Shown: positions 1-11,262 of the stretch, piece after piece | How the letters are laid out: each line of letters begins with the position of its first letter | How positions within the stretch are numbered: position 1 is the stretch's first letter | Source: Aquilaria yunnanensis | Lineage: Eukaryota; Streptophyta; Magnoliopsida; Malvales; Thymelaeaceae | Length of the DNA stretch: 64,000 nt | Assembly: GCA_039654915.1 (NCBI GenBank) | Contig: CM077600.1 | Location: 39,788,492 to 39,852,491, forward strand | Direction: 5' to 3' | The notes under the pieces: generated by a model | Seen by the model: only the letters and a program-made list of their open reading frames with translations | What the model was told of the DNA's origin: nothing | Database searches by the model: none | Position numbers and translations under genes: made by a program

Positions 1-1589
1 CTACCATAACCTGGTATGGTTAAAACCTCTCCATTCTGAACAACAGATGGCAAAATTGAGATTCGTTGAAATATTGTTTCAGGCGGAAGACGCTCAGGAG
101 GCAACGATTTTTCAATTTTTCCTTTCTTAAAGGCAACTCTGTTTCTTCTATAAGGGTGATCCAGCTCAAGAAATTGTCGATGACAATCAAAGAAGGAAGT
201 TTTCCTCCCGTTCTCAAGCTGGAAGGCTTTACTTTGGTCCATGCATATAGGACAAGATAATCTCCCATGAGTCATCCAACCTGACAACATCCCATAAGCC
301 GGGAAGTCATTGATGGTCCACAAAACTGAAGCACGGAGCTGAAAATTCTGTTTAAGTGATACATCCCATGTTTGGACACCATCTTCCCACAACTGATTCA
401 ATTCATGGATAAGAGGTTGTAAATAGACGTCAATGTTCAGACGTGGACTCCGAGGGCCCGGTATCAATGAAGTCAAAAACATATATGGTTTCTTCATGCA
501 CATCCAAGGTGGCAAATTATACGGCGTTACAATGACCGGCCAACATGAATATTGTTTACCAGAGTTTCCAAACGGAATGAAACCATCAGAACATAGACCA
601 AGGCGAACATTTCGGGGCTCTGCGGCAAACCACGGGTAAGTGGAATCAAAATGTTTCCATGCTTCCCCATCTGAAGGATGTTTTAAAACATTTGGCTCGG
701 ATCGATGCTCACTGTGCCACCTCATGTGCTCTGCAGTTGAAAGTGAAGCATATAGTCGCTGAAGACGAGGAGTTAGTGGTAAATGGTGCATGGTCTTTCT
801 TGGTCTATCTTTACCTCGTCCACCTTTTCTCGGCTTAAACCGTGATTCACCACAGAACTTGCACTGTGTAGCATCTTTATCAGTATTCCAGAACAACATG
901 CAGTCGTTAACACAAGCATCAATTTTTAGATGCGCAAGACCAAGTTGTGAAACTAATTTCTTCGTCTCATACCAATTCGACGGCATCTTGCTGTCACTTG
1001 GCTGTGTTTCTTTCATCAAGGCCGCAATACCATCATAACACCCTCTTGGTATATGATATTCTGCTTTAAGGTTTAACAAACGAACTGCAGCAGATAGCTC
1101 AGAATGTGTCTCACATCCATCCCAAAGAGGTGTAGTCGCTGAGTACAATAAATCAGAAAACCGTCTAAAACCTTCATTAGGTTCTTTATGGACGTCAGAA
1201 AAATTCTGATGGGAACTTGGTCCAATTGCATCAAAAATCATTCGAGCATATGGGTTTACAGGTGAACTACCCTCAGCATGCTCATACGAATCACAACTAT
1301 CAAACGGCTGATCTGACGGTTCCTTAAACGGCTCCCCATGAGCTGTCCAGTTAGTGTAAGAAGGCATGAATCCGCACTTATATAGATGCACTCTAACATC
1401 ATCACAATCCTTAAACCTCAAATTTTTACATCTCCGACATGGGCAACGAATTTTGTTCCCATCCATATGACCTGGATTACTACAAGCAAATGTTATGAAC
1501 TGCTCAACCCCTGTCTCCCACTCCTCCTTGTACCCAACTCGCCCAGGTAAATAACGACTACTATACATCCAAGTACGTTCTTGTTCCAT
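1..1589 (-). CDS. TNP2-like CACTA transposase, N-terminal 529 codons (partial)
   Basis: I translated this frame codon by codon from the ATG at 1589 to the window edge and found no stop. It begins MEQERTWMYSSRYLPGRVGY and continues into a Cys-rich segment (around residues 45-80, with CPCRRCKN and YKCGFMPSYTNW), which matches the plant transposase-associated domain found at the N terminus of En/Spm proteins. Further along are a zinc-binding-like CKFCGESR segment (about residue 245) and blocks such as LCSDGFIPFGNSG, PYNLPPWMCMKKPYMFLTSL and SGWMTHGRLSCPICM, characteristic of the TNP2 transposase core. The protein would cut and join the element ends in the nucleus. The catalytic C-terminal part lies outside the window. 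No intron is needed in the visible part. It is intact as far as seen, so the copy may be recently active. Confidence 0.92.
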   Translation of the reverse strand, partial: MEQERTWMYSSRYLPGRVGYKEEWETGVEQFITFACSNPGHMDGNKIRCPCRRCKNLRFKDCDDVRVHLYKCGFMPSYTNWTAHGEPFKEPSDQPFDSCDSYEHAEGSSPVNPYARMIFDAIGPSSHQNFSDVHKEPNEGFRRFSDLLYSATTPLWDGCETHSELSAAVRLLNLKAEYHIPRGCYDGIAALMKETQPSDSKMPSNWYETKKLVSQLGLAHLKIDACVNDCMLFWNTDKDATQCKFCGESRFKPRKGGRGKDRPRKTMHHLPLTPRLQRLYASLSTAEHMRWHSEHRSEPNVLKHPSDGEAWKHFDSTYPWFAAEPRNVRLGLCSDGFIPFGNSGKQYSCWPVIVTPYNLPPWMCMKKPYMFLTSLIPGPRSPRLNIDVYLQPLIHELNQLWEDGVQTWDVSLKQNFQLRASVLWTINDFPAYGMLSGWMTHGRLSCPICMDQSKAFQLENGRKTSFFDCHRQFLELDHPYRRNRVAFKKGKIEKSLPPERLPPETIFQRISILPSVVQNGEVLTIPGYG

Positions 1590-1944
1590 GGAGTCCTACC
1601 AATGGAAATTATATATTAATAGAGGGTAAGGCCTGGGAGGGTATGTCCACTTCTTAACCCTCAAATTACTTGCATTTGAAGGACAGGTTGACGAGGTGAC
1701 ATGCAACAACAGCAAGACATAGACAATTTCATACTTAAGTGTTTAGGGTGTGTGAGTTCAATAAGTGCGGCATTCTAATGCATGTCAACCAAAAAGCCCA
1801 CATCTTTCAAATTTTGCAAACATAGTGTTTCATGTCTCATGCTGATTAGGCACATCAAAGTCGAGAGCAAATTCAACACCAAATATTAATAACTCCAAAA
1901 TATACAAAGCATAAGAAGTCATTCCATCCATAGTATAGATAATT

Positions 1945-2490
1945 ATTATTCTAATTATTACTACTCTTGTTGGGTTTATTATAATTATTATTATTATTAA
2001 AATATTTATTATTATTATTCGTAGTCATATTATTATTGTCTTTGTTATCTTCCAACCATACATAATTATTTAAATAATTATTATTATAATTATTATTATA
2101 GTATTCTAAGTTTCATAATAATTATTTTAATTAGCCATTATTATGATTATTGTTACTATTATTATTACTACTACCACTCTTAGTATAATAGTAATTATTT
2201 TATTAATTATAATAATAATTCTTATTATTATTATTAATATTATTATTACAATAATATTAGTATTATAATTATAAATATAATTAGTATTATTATTATTACT
2301 ACTACCACTCTTTCTATAATAGTAATTATTGTAAGTATAATAATAATAATAATTATTAATAATAATATTATTCTTATTTGCATCCTTCTCTTCGGTCATC
2401 CATAATTATTGAAATTATTATTACTATATTTATTAGTATTATTATTATTACTTGTATTATTAAAGTTCTACTATAATAATAATTATTTAA

Positions 2491-2543
<53 letters not shown>

Positions 2544-2960
2544 CATTATATAACTTCTCTTACTATAATAATTACTAAATTACTTATTAGTATTATTATT
2601 ATTACTGAAATTATTATTAAGTACTACTCTGAGTATACTTCAACTTACCTAAATTATTATTAAAATTATTATTATGATTACTTTAATTAATACCATTATT
2701 ATGATTATTGTAGCTCGTACCTTTGTATAATAATTACTATTTTAATTATTATTTTGACATAGTATTATTAATATTACCATAACTATTTTTATTATTATTA
2801 TAATTATTATTATTATTATTGTTACTATTATTATTATTATTGTACTACTACTCTTAGTATAATTATTATTATTTTTATTACTGTTATTACTATTAGTATT
2901 ATTCATAATACTATTATTATTATTTTTTTATTAAAATTCTTATTATTGACACATATTTTA
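1945..2960. repeat. ATT/AAT-rich satellite-like tract inside the CACTA element
   Basis: About 1 kb made almost only of ATT, ATA and TAATTATT words. It includes an uninterrupted ATT run near 2490-2540 and recurring blocks with actactaccactctt (2170, 2300, 2850). It lies between the transposase start and the subterminal repeats. Open frames here, such as Tyr/Asn-only frames at 2127-2399 and 2409-2663, are low-complexity artefacts. Confidence 0.85.
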
Positions 2961-3638
2961 GTAAAGGTAAATTTTAATCAAACAAATTTAGTTAAGTATA
3001 AATACTTTCAACGTTTCTACTAATTCTAAAACTAAAAACCTGATAAACATATTCCCAGCTAAATATTATTAATTAAACTTTAACTGTCAAATTAGACTAA
3101 AACTATAAAATTAACCCTAAAAATCCGAAAATAATAAAAAAAATAACAAAATGGGTAAAAATTAAAAATTCTAATGGGTGTTCTAGCAAATCTTCACATC
3201 AAACCATGAACCACTTAAAATCACATAACAAATATTTCAAGCATTTTTCGGATAAATAATGTCAAAAATTATTAAAATACGTAATAAACGCAAAATACCT
3301 CAAAATCCTTCCTTCAAATGCGTTCTTTCTTTCTTCCAATCTGCTACAACAAGTAAAAAATTACACCCATTACATTTATTAAACAAAAAACCATGAAAAT
3401 CGAAACAAACAAAACCAAAAATATTCACACTTACCTAAAGATCTGCGACTTAGACCACCAGATCCAAGAAATTAGCCTCCGTGCGACGTTAATCCAGCCC
3501 TCGGACAGTTGAGAAAGGTGCTGTGTGTGCGTGTGGAGAGAGAGACAGGGAAGGAAGCTAAAGAACAGAGCGAAAACGCAAAGGAGGAAGAAGACGATGC
3601 GAGCTGTGGGAGGGAGGGGGGGCCGCATTTATTGCCAT

Positions 3639-4242
3639 TTTCCAACGGCCTTGGCCGTTGGAACCTAATAATTTAAACGGCGCGTTTTGTCCAATAATTC
3701 CCAGAACTTCACTAATTTCAAAATCAAACGGCGCGTTTTGAAATCTGGTGCTAATCTTCCAACGGCCAAAGCCGTTGGAAATATTTAATTTTTAAATTTT
3801 TCAAAATTTCTATAACTTTTCATTATGTGCTCAATTTTCCAACGGCTTAGGCCGTTGGAAATATTTCATGTTTCAAAATGTTCAAACTTGCTCCAGAACG
3901 CCATTTTGAAATCTGGTGCTAATCTTCCAACGGCCAAAGCCGTTGGAAATATTTAATTTTTTAAATTTTCAAAATTTCTATAACTTTTCATTATGTACTC
4001 AATTTTCCAACGGCTTAGGCCGTTGGAAATATTTCATGTTTCAAAATGTTCAAACTTGCTCCAGAACGCCATTTTGCTAGCTTTATTTTCCAACGGCCAA
4101 CGCCGTTGGAAATACATCAAATTTTCAAATTATTAAGTTTGGGGTTTTTCTTCTTTCTCCAACGGCCTAAGCCGTTGGAAATTCTCCAACGGTCAGACCG
4201 TTGGAAGTTGGGCCGTTGGAAATGTTGGTTTTTTTAGTAGTG
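3639..4242. repeat. CACTA subterminal palindrome array and terminal inverted repeat
   Basis: Eight near-perfect palindromes of the form TTCCAACGGC-(2-4 nt)-GCCGTTGGAA start near 3639, 3757, 3836, 3925, 4005, 4088, 4158 and 4182. A half-site at 4211 precedes the terminus. In En/Spm and related elements, subterminal motif arrays are the binding sites of the element's second protein, so these are inferred transposase-binding sites. The motif differs from the one in the second CACTA element at the right edge. Confidence 0.85.
3740..4075. repeat. 168-bp tandem duplication within the subterminal array
   Basis: The block beginning gaaatctggtgctaatc at 3740 repeats at 3908 with the same order of palindromes (gccaaagc type, then gcttaggc type) and the same spacer. 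The period is 168 bp and the copies are almost identical. It doubled the number of putative binding sites. Confidence 0.85.
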
Positions 4243-5289
4243 CCACTTTAATCACCATATGGTCATTATTTTTTTTGTAACCATTCTATTAATTTCATGT
4301 AATGGTGTTAAAAAGTCTGTTAAGTTTAATGAAGGGTAATTTTGGATTTCAAGTTTTCATCAACTAATATATAGATACGCCAAAAATTTTAAAAAATAAA
4401 AAATGACACTTGCCAGTCAATGAAGGTGCCAACTATGGAAAAGACAAAAAGCTCCCTTGAAATTGTCTTGTTATATATATATATATATATATATAAATAT
4501 AGTTAGATGGAAGCCAACAACTTGATGCATGGTTATCAAAATCTTGATTAATCGGCCCAATTCAAGGGCATTAATACAACTGGATTGGTTTCCTCCTGTC
4601 AATTCTCACTCATAAATCAATCGAGAAACTAGAAAATCAAAACAAAAAAAAAAAATGCAAATCACAAGTAAGACTGTAAAACTGTCATGGGAGATGGTGA
4701 GCAGTGAGTGAAATGTGCTTACAGCTGAGGTGATTGTCCAGGATGGCGATGTTGCCGGTTAATGAAATTGGGGCCGAGAGAGGTTTAAATTGCGAAAAGA
4801 AGCATCTTGCTTGAGATATTGGTTCAGTGGAAGTAGTGGCCGTCTTGCTTGCCATAAGGATTTGATTCCAATTGGCTCTAATGGGTTGCTGCAATGACAA
4901 AATGAAGAGGCATATTGGGTTTTGGGAATCTAGGGAAAAAGACAGACATGTTTCTAAGTAATGGAATAAACGAATAAGGTAAAAAATGAATATATTTATG
5001 GACCCACACCTCTCTCTATCATTTGCAAAATAAAACAAGTTAATGGGGTTGGATTAATTTCAACCGAACAGGTTATTTATTTTGTTATCTTTTGTCAACT
5101 TTTGTTATCTATACGTCAAATTAAAACAGAGAATAAAATGGGAATTGAAGTGAAATAGACATAAGACACTTATTTTTTGGACAATTGGTATTAACTTTAT
5201 TTTTCATAATGATAAATATAGTATTACTGAAAAGAATGTTTTTATAATGATAAATATGGTAATTATAAAAAAAAGATATTATTCATTTT
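4243..5289. other. AT-rich intergenic DNA with a TA microsatellite
   Basis: No supported gene. A TA dinucleotide run occupies about 4471-4496. A 117-codon minus frame at 4685-5038 has no recognisable similarity and weak coding character. Confidence 0.6.
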
Positions 5290-6030
5290 TTTTGTTTCAA
5301 ACAATTATGTTTTCATTTAATAGATAACCAATTTCATATATTAAAAATTCAATTTCATATTAGTAGAGTTTTCATTAGACCTTATGGAAAAAGTTCAATA
5401 TATATAATATGAACTCATTTTTATATAATAGAAATTCAGTTTCATATAAAAAAATTAGTTTATTTCAATATATATCTAGTTTTAACATTTCAATTTCGTA
5501 AAACATAAAAGCCACACTTATATAATAGGACACAAGATTTAATTTAATTGTATCACAGTTTCATACAACAAGAACTTTACTCTAATACAATAAAAACTTG
5601 CTTCCTTACATGGATTTTTCAATTTGTACAATGAGAATTTACTTTCATATATCAGTAATTCGGTTTTATATAGTAGGAACTTCATACTCATATAATATAA
5701 ACTTGATTCCTCGTGACTCTATTTTTCCACTAATTGAAATACTAGTTGTACCTACATATTCTATTATTGTATCTACAAACTGTATTTCAAACAATATTAC
5801 TTAGTTCGATGCAAATAATTTTCAATTTTATACACTACCACAACTCGACTTCATACATTATTACTAACTCAGTTTCCTACAATATATATATATATATAGT
5901 GAAACCAATTCTATACAATACGAATCCATTTTCGTATAATAACAAAAGTTTTAATACAACAATAACCAATTTTATAAAAATAGTACCTAGTATTATATAA
6001 ATAATTTTAAGTTTCATATAATTCATTTTC
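5290..6030. repeat. Degenerate short-period tandem repeat
   Basis: About 740 bp of imperfect units of roughly 20-24 nt resembling tttcatataatagaaactca, recurring with many substitutions and small indels. Open frames here (5598-5804, 5746-6000) are made of the repeat and are not considered genes. The unit is too degenerate to fix an exact period by eye. Confidence 0.6.
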
Positions 6031-9000
6031 AGTCCAACATGCTATCAAAACTTGTTTACAGGAACTTGTTTGCTTGTTTTTGGTGAGTGAGGTGAAAAGT
6101 TTGGGTGGGTCCCACGATAGTCTTGCTTTAGTACCCCCATATTTCAAACCAATTGCAACATTCAGCCCACATACATTGACATTCAGCCCACGTGCCTACA
6201 GCTGGCTCCCAACTATTGATATTTTTTACCTCACCTTGCCTTTCCCTTTTCACAGAATCAGGTCTTGGCCCAACCTCGCCGGACAGTCACCTTACTGACA
6301 GGATCCGGCTGAAACATCACCGGAAAGTTGGTGTAGAGCACAAAACCAGAATAGTTCACCATACCAAGAAATGAATAGCTCCTCAAATCCTTCCGTAATC
6401 ACCTGGGCCAAACCTCCCTTTCAGATGCAGCTACCTCCATACTGAAATCCGGCTGGGAGATTTGCCATTTTGTGGACGGAAATGCTCTTGTTCTCTCTCT
6501 CTCTTCTGCTAACAGCTTACCCGCACAAGTAAGAAGATCCCACTGGTTCGATCGTAAATACTAACTAGTGCAATGGCATATATATTGGGATGAAATGTGT
6601 CAAACGGGTCAAAGAGAAAAAAAAAAAAAACATGTTAACGCGTAACTGGTCCAAATTAACGCCAGTCGATTTGGGACTAAATTTTTATAATCACACAAAA
6701 TACACCCAAATTTTACCTTTTTCTTTTCAAGTGTTATATATATATATATATATATTATTAATTCACAATATGTAAGACCGAATTCGTACATAATCTCACA
6801 AACCCATCTAAAAAAATATTAAACCCAACTAAAAAAATAGCAAGAGAATTTGTGTACCTTGCTAGTTTAATTCAAAGATGTGATGAAGTATATATGGGGG
6901 CAATAGAGATCATTGCTAGTTACCAATTAATGCAGATTAAAGATAATTATCCTAACTGATTCTTTTCCTTTTAAAATCAGAATTAACAGAACCATACTTG
7001 GGTGTATATGCTCCAGGAGCATTTTCGAATTTTCGCTCAACTTAAATCTTAGAAACTCAGATTTTTATAACTTTGGAAATGAAAAACGTCTAAGTCATAG
7101 TAAAAACTTATATTTAGGTAAAAGTAAGTGGAGTATTGATTTTAGTCTTTAAAATTTTATAATTTTATGTTCATATATTATTATGCCATATTATGCTAAA
7201 TTTACTGAAGTTAGCTAAAAATGATAGCAAATTGAAAATATATAAATATAGTATGCAATTCAATCGCTATACAATTAAACTCCATATATTCAGAATTAAA
7301 ATGAAAAATAAATTTAAAGATAATAAAAAATAAAACATAAATCCTTATTTTTTTTTCTTGAACTTTCTATTTCACTCAATTGCTCTAATTCATTATGACT
7401 TTGATAATTTTTTAAGATAATTTAGATGATTGTATTCTTTTCATCTTTAGGTGCTAATTTTGATGGTCACTCTTATTTTTTTTTATTGTTTACGATTATA
7501 TAAATTTTTATAACTGTAGAAAAGCCAAAATGATTATATATAGAAACCTAACTTTGATAATCTTGACTTAATAGTTAGAATGAACTAAATTAATGTGTTC
7601 TTGTACTTAATTTATCAAATTTTCTTCTTTTTCTTTTTTTTTTTCCTTTCAAGTTCTGCATTTTTATAATTAAATAAAATCAGTTTAATTACACTTTATT
7701 TCTCCTCATAGATGTCAAAACATACTAATAAAATACTTATTTAATGAGTTAATTGCACGATTACACCTGAATATTTAATTATTGTTCCAGTTTTGACCCT
7801 AAACTCCAATTTGCAAATTTGCACATTGTCTGCCTTCTAATCGTTGCTTAAGTCGACAGCGGCGCCATCTCCACCCAACAAAGTTGGCAGGTCCATTTAA
7901 GCGAGCTAAAGGTGTAACAGGAGAAGGTTAGTAGTTTGACGATGAGGTTGTAGCATATAGCGGTAGAGGAGATGGAATAGATTGGGGGGTGGCTAGCAAT
8001 TTAGGCTTTGGTTAGGGTTTGGCCAGCAGTTCTAGTGGTTGACGGAAGGTGGGGATAGAGGGTTTGGCCAGCAGTTTGGGTGGCTTCCTCGATCTGACTG
8101 TCTACGTGGTTGATCCTCCTTCTGGCAGGCTCAATGGCTCATGCTTTTCTCGCCTTATAAATATCGTAGGAACCTTCTAGATAAGAGGACACACTCTCTT
8201 TACATTCTTTACTCATTCCTCTTATATTTCTCTCTTGTATTCTCCCTAGTTTAGGCGTTAGAGGCCTTCTTCCCCAGAAATACACTAGGAGGCCCTTTGC
8301 CAAAGGTTTTTAATTTTGTACTGTACTGGTTGGTATATTTCAGTATTGAAGGCAAAATGAAATGAAAAGTGTTGGTATTGTCTCGCCTTGTGTACCGGTA
8401 TATATCAATTTTTATCGACATCTCAGGTGTGCTGGCATCTCGTTCTATGCCGATCCCCAAGCAGCACACATTTTAAGAGAGGAGTATGAGAAACAGACGA
8501 GTCAATTGCATAATTGGTGAATCATTTATTTATTTATTTATATTCTTCAAAGTTTAAACTAATGGAAACATCTTTTGTTTTTTTATGTTAAACTTTAATT
8601 GGAAGTTGATATATCCTAAGACTTTCAATATGTTGTTATATTGTATGTTTTGATATGATATATTTAAATATATATGTGATATGCACATATAATTTATTAC
8701 AAACCAATATAATTAAAATGTATCACCAATATAATATTAATATTAAAATTATACTATACTATTAAAACAATAATACAACATCGGTACGAGATTTAAACCC
8801 TTGCCTCTTCTTCTCCGTTGTCTTGCAAACTCATCTCAATTTGAGGGCGATCCACTCAATAGCAGGAAGTCAAGACGTCATACATCGAACGCGTAGTCGC
8901 GTACTGGAGCTCCAATTATTAATCTCTATTTATCCCACGATTTTGGAGGGCGCTCATACGCATTTTCCCAACAAACTTTTGAATATTTAATGCTTTGATA

Positions 9001-10640
9001 ATGACAATTAATGTAAAAAAATAGCAGCTAGTAATGATTGTTTTCCTCTTATAATTGCACTTGCACAGGTGCAAGGTGCTCCTGCCCTGGGATCCGCTCT
9101 ATTCTTTCATTTTCTTATCTAAGCACAGGAAGGACTTAGCTGCTCACCATTTTTTTTTTTTTTCAAAAAAAGATCAATATTCTACCATAGCAACATTCAA
9201 TCAGGCACTAGCTTATTTCCAGTATACTTTTAATTAGTCACTTTGACGCTTTTTTTTTTCTTTTTATTTTTCACGAATCCCATCCCGTCGATTAAATTCC
9301 AGACATATAACTTTATTTTTTGAAATAGTATAATATTTAGCCGATATATATATTATTAAACACAATCTTGAGTAATACTTATATGATAAAACTAGAGTCA
9401 AGCGGAGCTTTAGGCTAAAGCTCATTTCAAGATGTCATTGTGGGTTACAATTAGAAAGCTCGGGCTTTTTAGAAATTAATGAGCTTTTGTACAACGGCTA
9501 AAAGATTAAAGTTGAATTAATTTAAAATGATTTATTTTTAGTTTTTACAGTTTTCCTTTTTATTTAGAATCAATATCATTTAAAAACTTATGAGATATAG
9601 ATAGAATCAGTCATTGAGCAATACTTTTCAATTTAATTTAATTCTTGTAATTTTTTATTTACTTAGTCTAAAAAATTAATAAAAATTTAATTATATTAGA
9701 AAAATATTGTTCCATGGATTATTGTCCCTATACAGTATTACTTTTCAAATGATATAAATTTTGGATAAAAATTGAAAAAAAAAAAATGAAAACACGTCAT
9801 TTTAAAATTAATAAAACAAATTAGTGTACATATGTGATAGGTTGAGGGCTAATTCGGTTTAGAAAAGGTAAGGACGAAAAGTATCCAGTCCGCTCATCGG
9901 CTTGGCTGATCCACAAAGTGCTGTCGGCAGAGAAAAAGAATCCAAGTTTTGCTGTGAGCGCGTGTTCTTCTTGCAGATCCGTCTATTTGTTGTTTGTTGC
10001 CAAAGCAATCCAATTGCCATTTGCCATCCAAGTCCAATGAAGTGCCACAAGCGCAAGCCTGACCGTCCATTGCCTAGCATCCTTTTTCATTCTTTATACC
10101 AAAAGTTGCATAAATACAATACGCTGCTGTTATTGTTGGACCCAAAATAATAATAAGTAATAATAATAATAAAACACATTAATGTACTAGAAACAACTTG
10201 TTCACTTGGTAGTTGCCAGTTGGTATGATCAAATGTTGAATGTGGTACATGTACAACTAACTACGGGCCTGACTTTTTTTTGGTATAATCAAAGACAAGT
10301 CTTAAAATGCATCAAATGCACCTTCACTTAAACCTTTTTTTCCCCCCTCCTTTTATGGATACTTTTAACCTATATTCGACGTTCCACATTAACAATAAAT
10401 CTATTATACTTGATCACACTGGAAAAATAAAAAATATAGGTATAGATTAACCAACTGGAGATGAAGAAATAACTTTTAAGCTGTTTTCTATAAAAAAAAA
10501 AAAAGAAAAAGAAAGGAGAAAATCGGACGAGTTGATGGTAGTTTTTTTCAACAAAGAAAAAAATAGTAGTTTTTGTATCCCCTGTGAAAATTTCAGCACC
10601 GATTTTGGCAGTGTAGTTGCAGACTGAATTGTGAATGCAA
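6031..10640. other. AT-rich intergenic region, probably decayed transposon DNA
   Basis: No credible gene. Local items are a TA run near 6736-6756, and a segment at 7741-7930 that resembles the terminal region of a Mutator-like element (ttaattgcacgattacacc). At 8150-8300 a TATAAATA-type box is followed by a pyrimidine-rich transcript-start-like stretch, as in plant LTR promoters. No matching second terminus or LTR was found, so these are left unassigned. Confidence 0.45.
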
Positions 10641-10751
10641 CAGTTTAGAATATATGAAACAATGAATGAATTGGAAATGGTATTATAAAAGAAAAATATA
10701 CTTATATAATAATGAAAAAAAAAAAAAAGTGTGGGGACTAGGTCTAGGCGT

Positions 10752-11255
10752 CTAGCTGCTGAGTGTGTGTTGAAGGGGTTGATTGAGGAGGGGGGCCCAG
10801 ATGCAATCAGCACCGTCCGTTTGCAGGGCATCATGATCACCAACGGCGTCCAGTGGCCACATCTCAAACTTGTCGTCCAAAGCCGAAGGGACAAAAGCGG
10901 CAGAAAAGGTGTCAGCAGAGAACTCAAATTGAGGCACATCGGCCCCAGGCCCAGCAATGGTGATGGAGCAGTGAGTTGGGTGATTGAGGGTGGAGGAGAA
11001 GGTGTCTTCCAAGTTGAACAAATTCTCTGACTCACACATCATCCCTTCTTCCTCATGTAGCCATGGGAAATCAAACACTTTGAGATTGTGAACTTCTAAT
11101 TCCTCCCTGCGGCTTAAATCATCCTCATTAGTATTATTATTATTATTATTATTATGATAACAGGTCTCTTGCTTCTTGGCTGTTGGAGTCCCTGATGAGT
11201 AGCTCTCTTCCTCAATATCCCTCCCTCTTTTCTTAAGCTTGTTTTCGCCATCCAT
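10752..11255 (-). CDS. Unrecognised acidic 167-aa protein with basic N-terminal cluster
   Basis: The frame starts MDGENKLKKRGRDIEEE at 11255 and ends HTLSS before a TAG at 10752-10754. Upstream of the ATG, minus-strand ttaattggcag/acaaca looks like a splice acceptor (exon from 11262), so the ATG at 11255 is the first in this exon. The N terminus has a KKRGR cluster that could be a nuclear signal, then a run of seven Asn encoded by AAT repeats. The rest is acidic with Trp/Phe patches (KVFDFPWLHEEE, DKFEMWPLD, CIWAPLLNQP) that resemble short activation or partner-binding motifs. I do not recognise the family. A TATA box at 12301, a spliced leader and clear coding bias support a real gene. Function is not assigned. 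Confidence 0.7.
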   Translation of the reverse strand: MDGENKLKKRGRDIEEESYSSGTPTAKKQETCYHNNNNNNNTNEDDLSRREELEVHNLKVFDFPWLHEEEGMMCESENLFNLEDTFSSTLNHPTHCSITIAGPGADVPQFEFSADTFSAAFVPSALDDKFEMWPLDAVGDHDALQTDGADCIWAPLLNQPLQHTLSS

Positions 11256-11262
11256 TTGTTGT

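Larger units (their letters stand above)
1..4242 (-). mobile_element. CACTA (En/Spm) transposon, 5' portion, open at left edge
   Basis: Read on the minus strand, the element starts at 4242 with CACTACTAAAAAAACC, the family-typical terminus. A subterminal block of palindromes (3639-4220), a leader and an ATT-rich tract follow, then a TNP2-type transposase frame from 1589 to beyond the left edge. The gene reads away from this terminus, so 4242 is the 5' end. CACTA elements make 3-bp target duplications; the flanking triplet here is cca (4243-4245), but its partner lies outside the window. The open transposase frame suggests a recent or autonomous insertion. The 3' half is not visible. Confidence 0.9.

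Noticed and set aside
2127..2663. Tyr/Asn/Leu/Ile-only frames in the ATT tract
   Set aside because: Pure low-complexity translation of ATT/ATA repeats.
4685..5038. 117-codon minus frame
   Set aside because: No recognised domain, in AT-rich DNA beside a transposon; too weak to call.
10370..11035. 221-codon minus frame overlapping the 167-aa gene
   Set aside because: Its later part is T-rich 3' flank (poly-Phe runs). The alternative frame at 10752-11255 has better composition, a leader acceptor and a sensible start.
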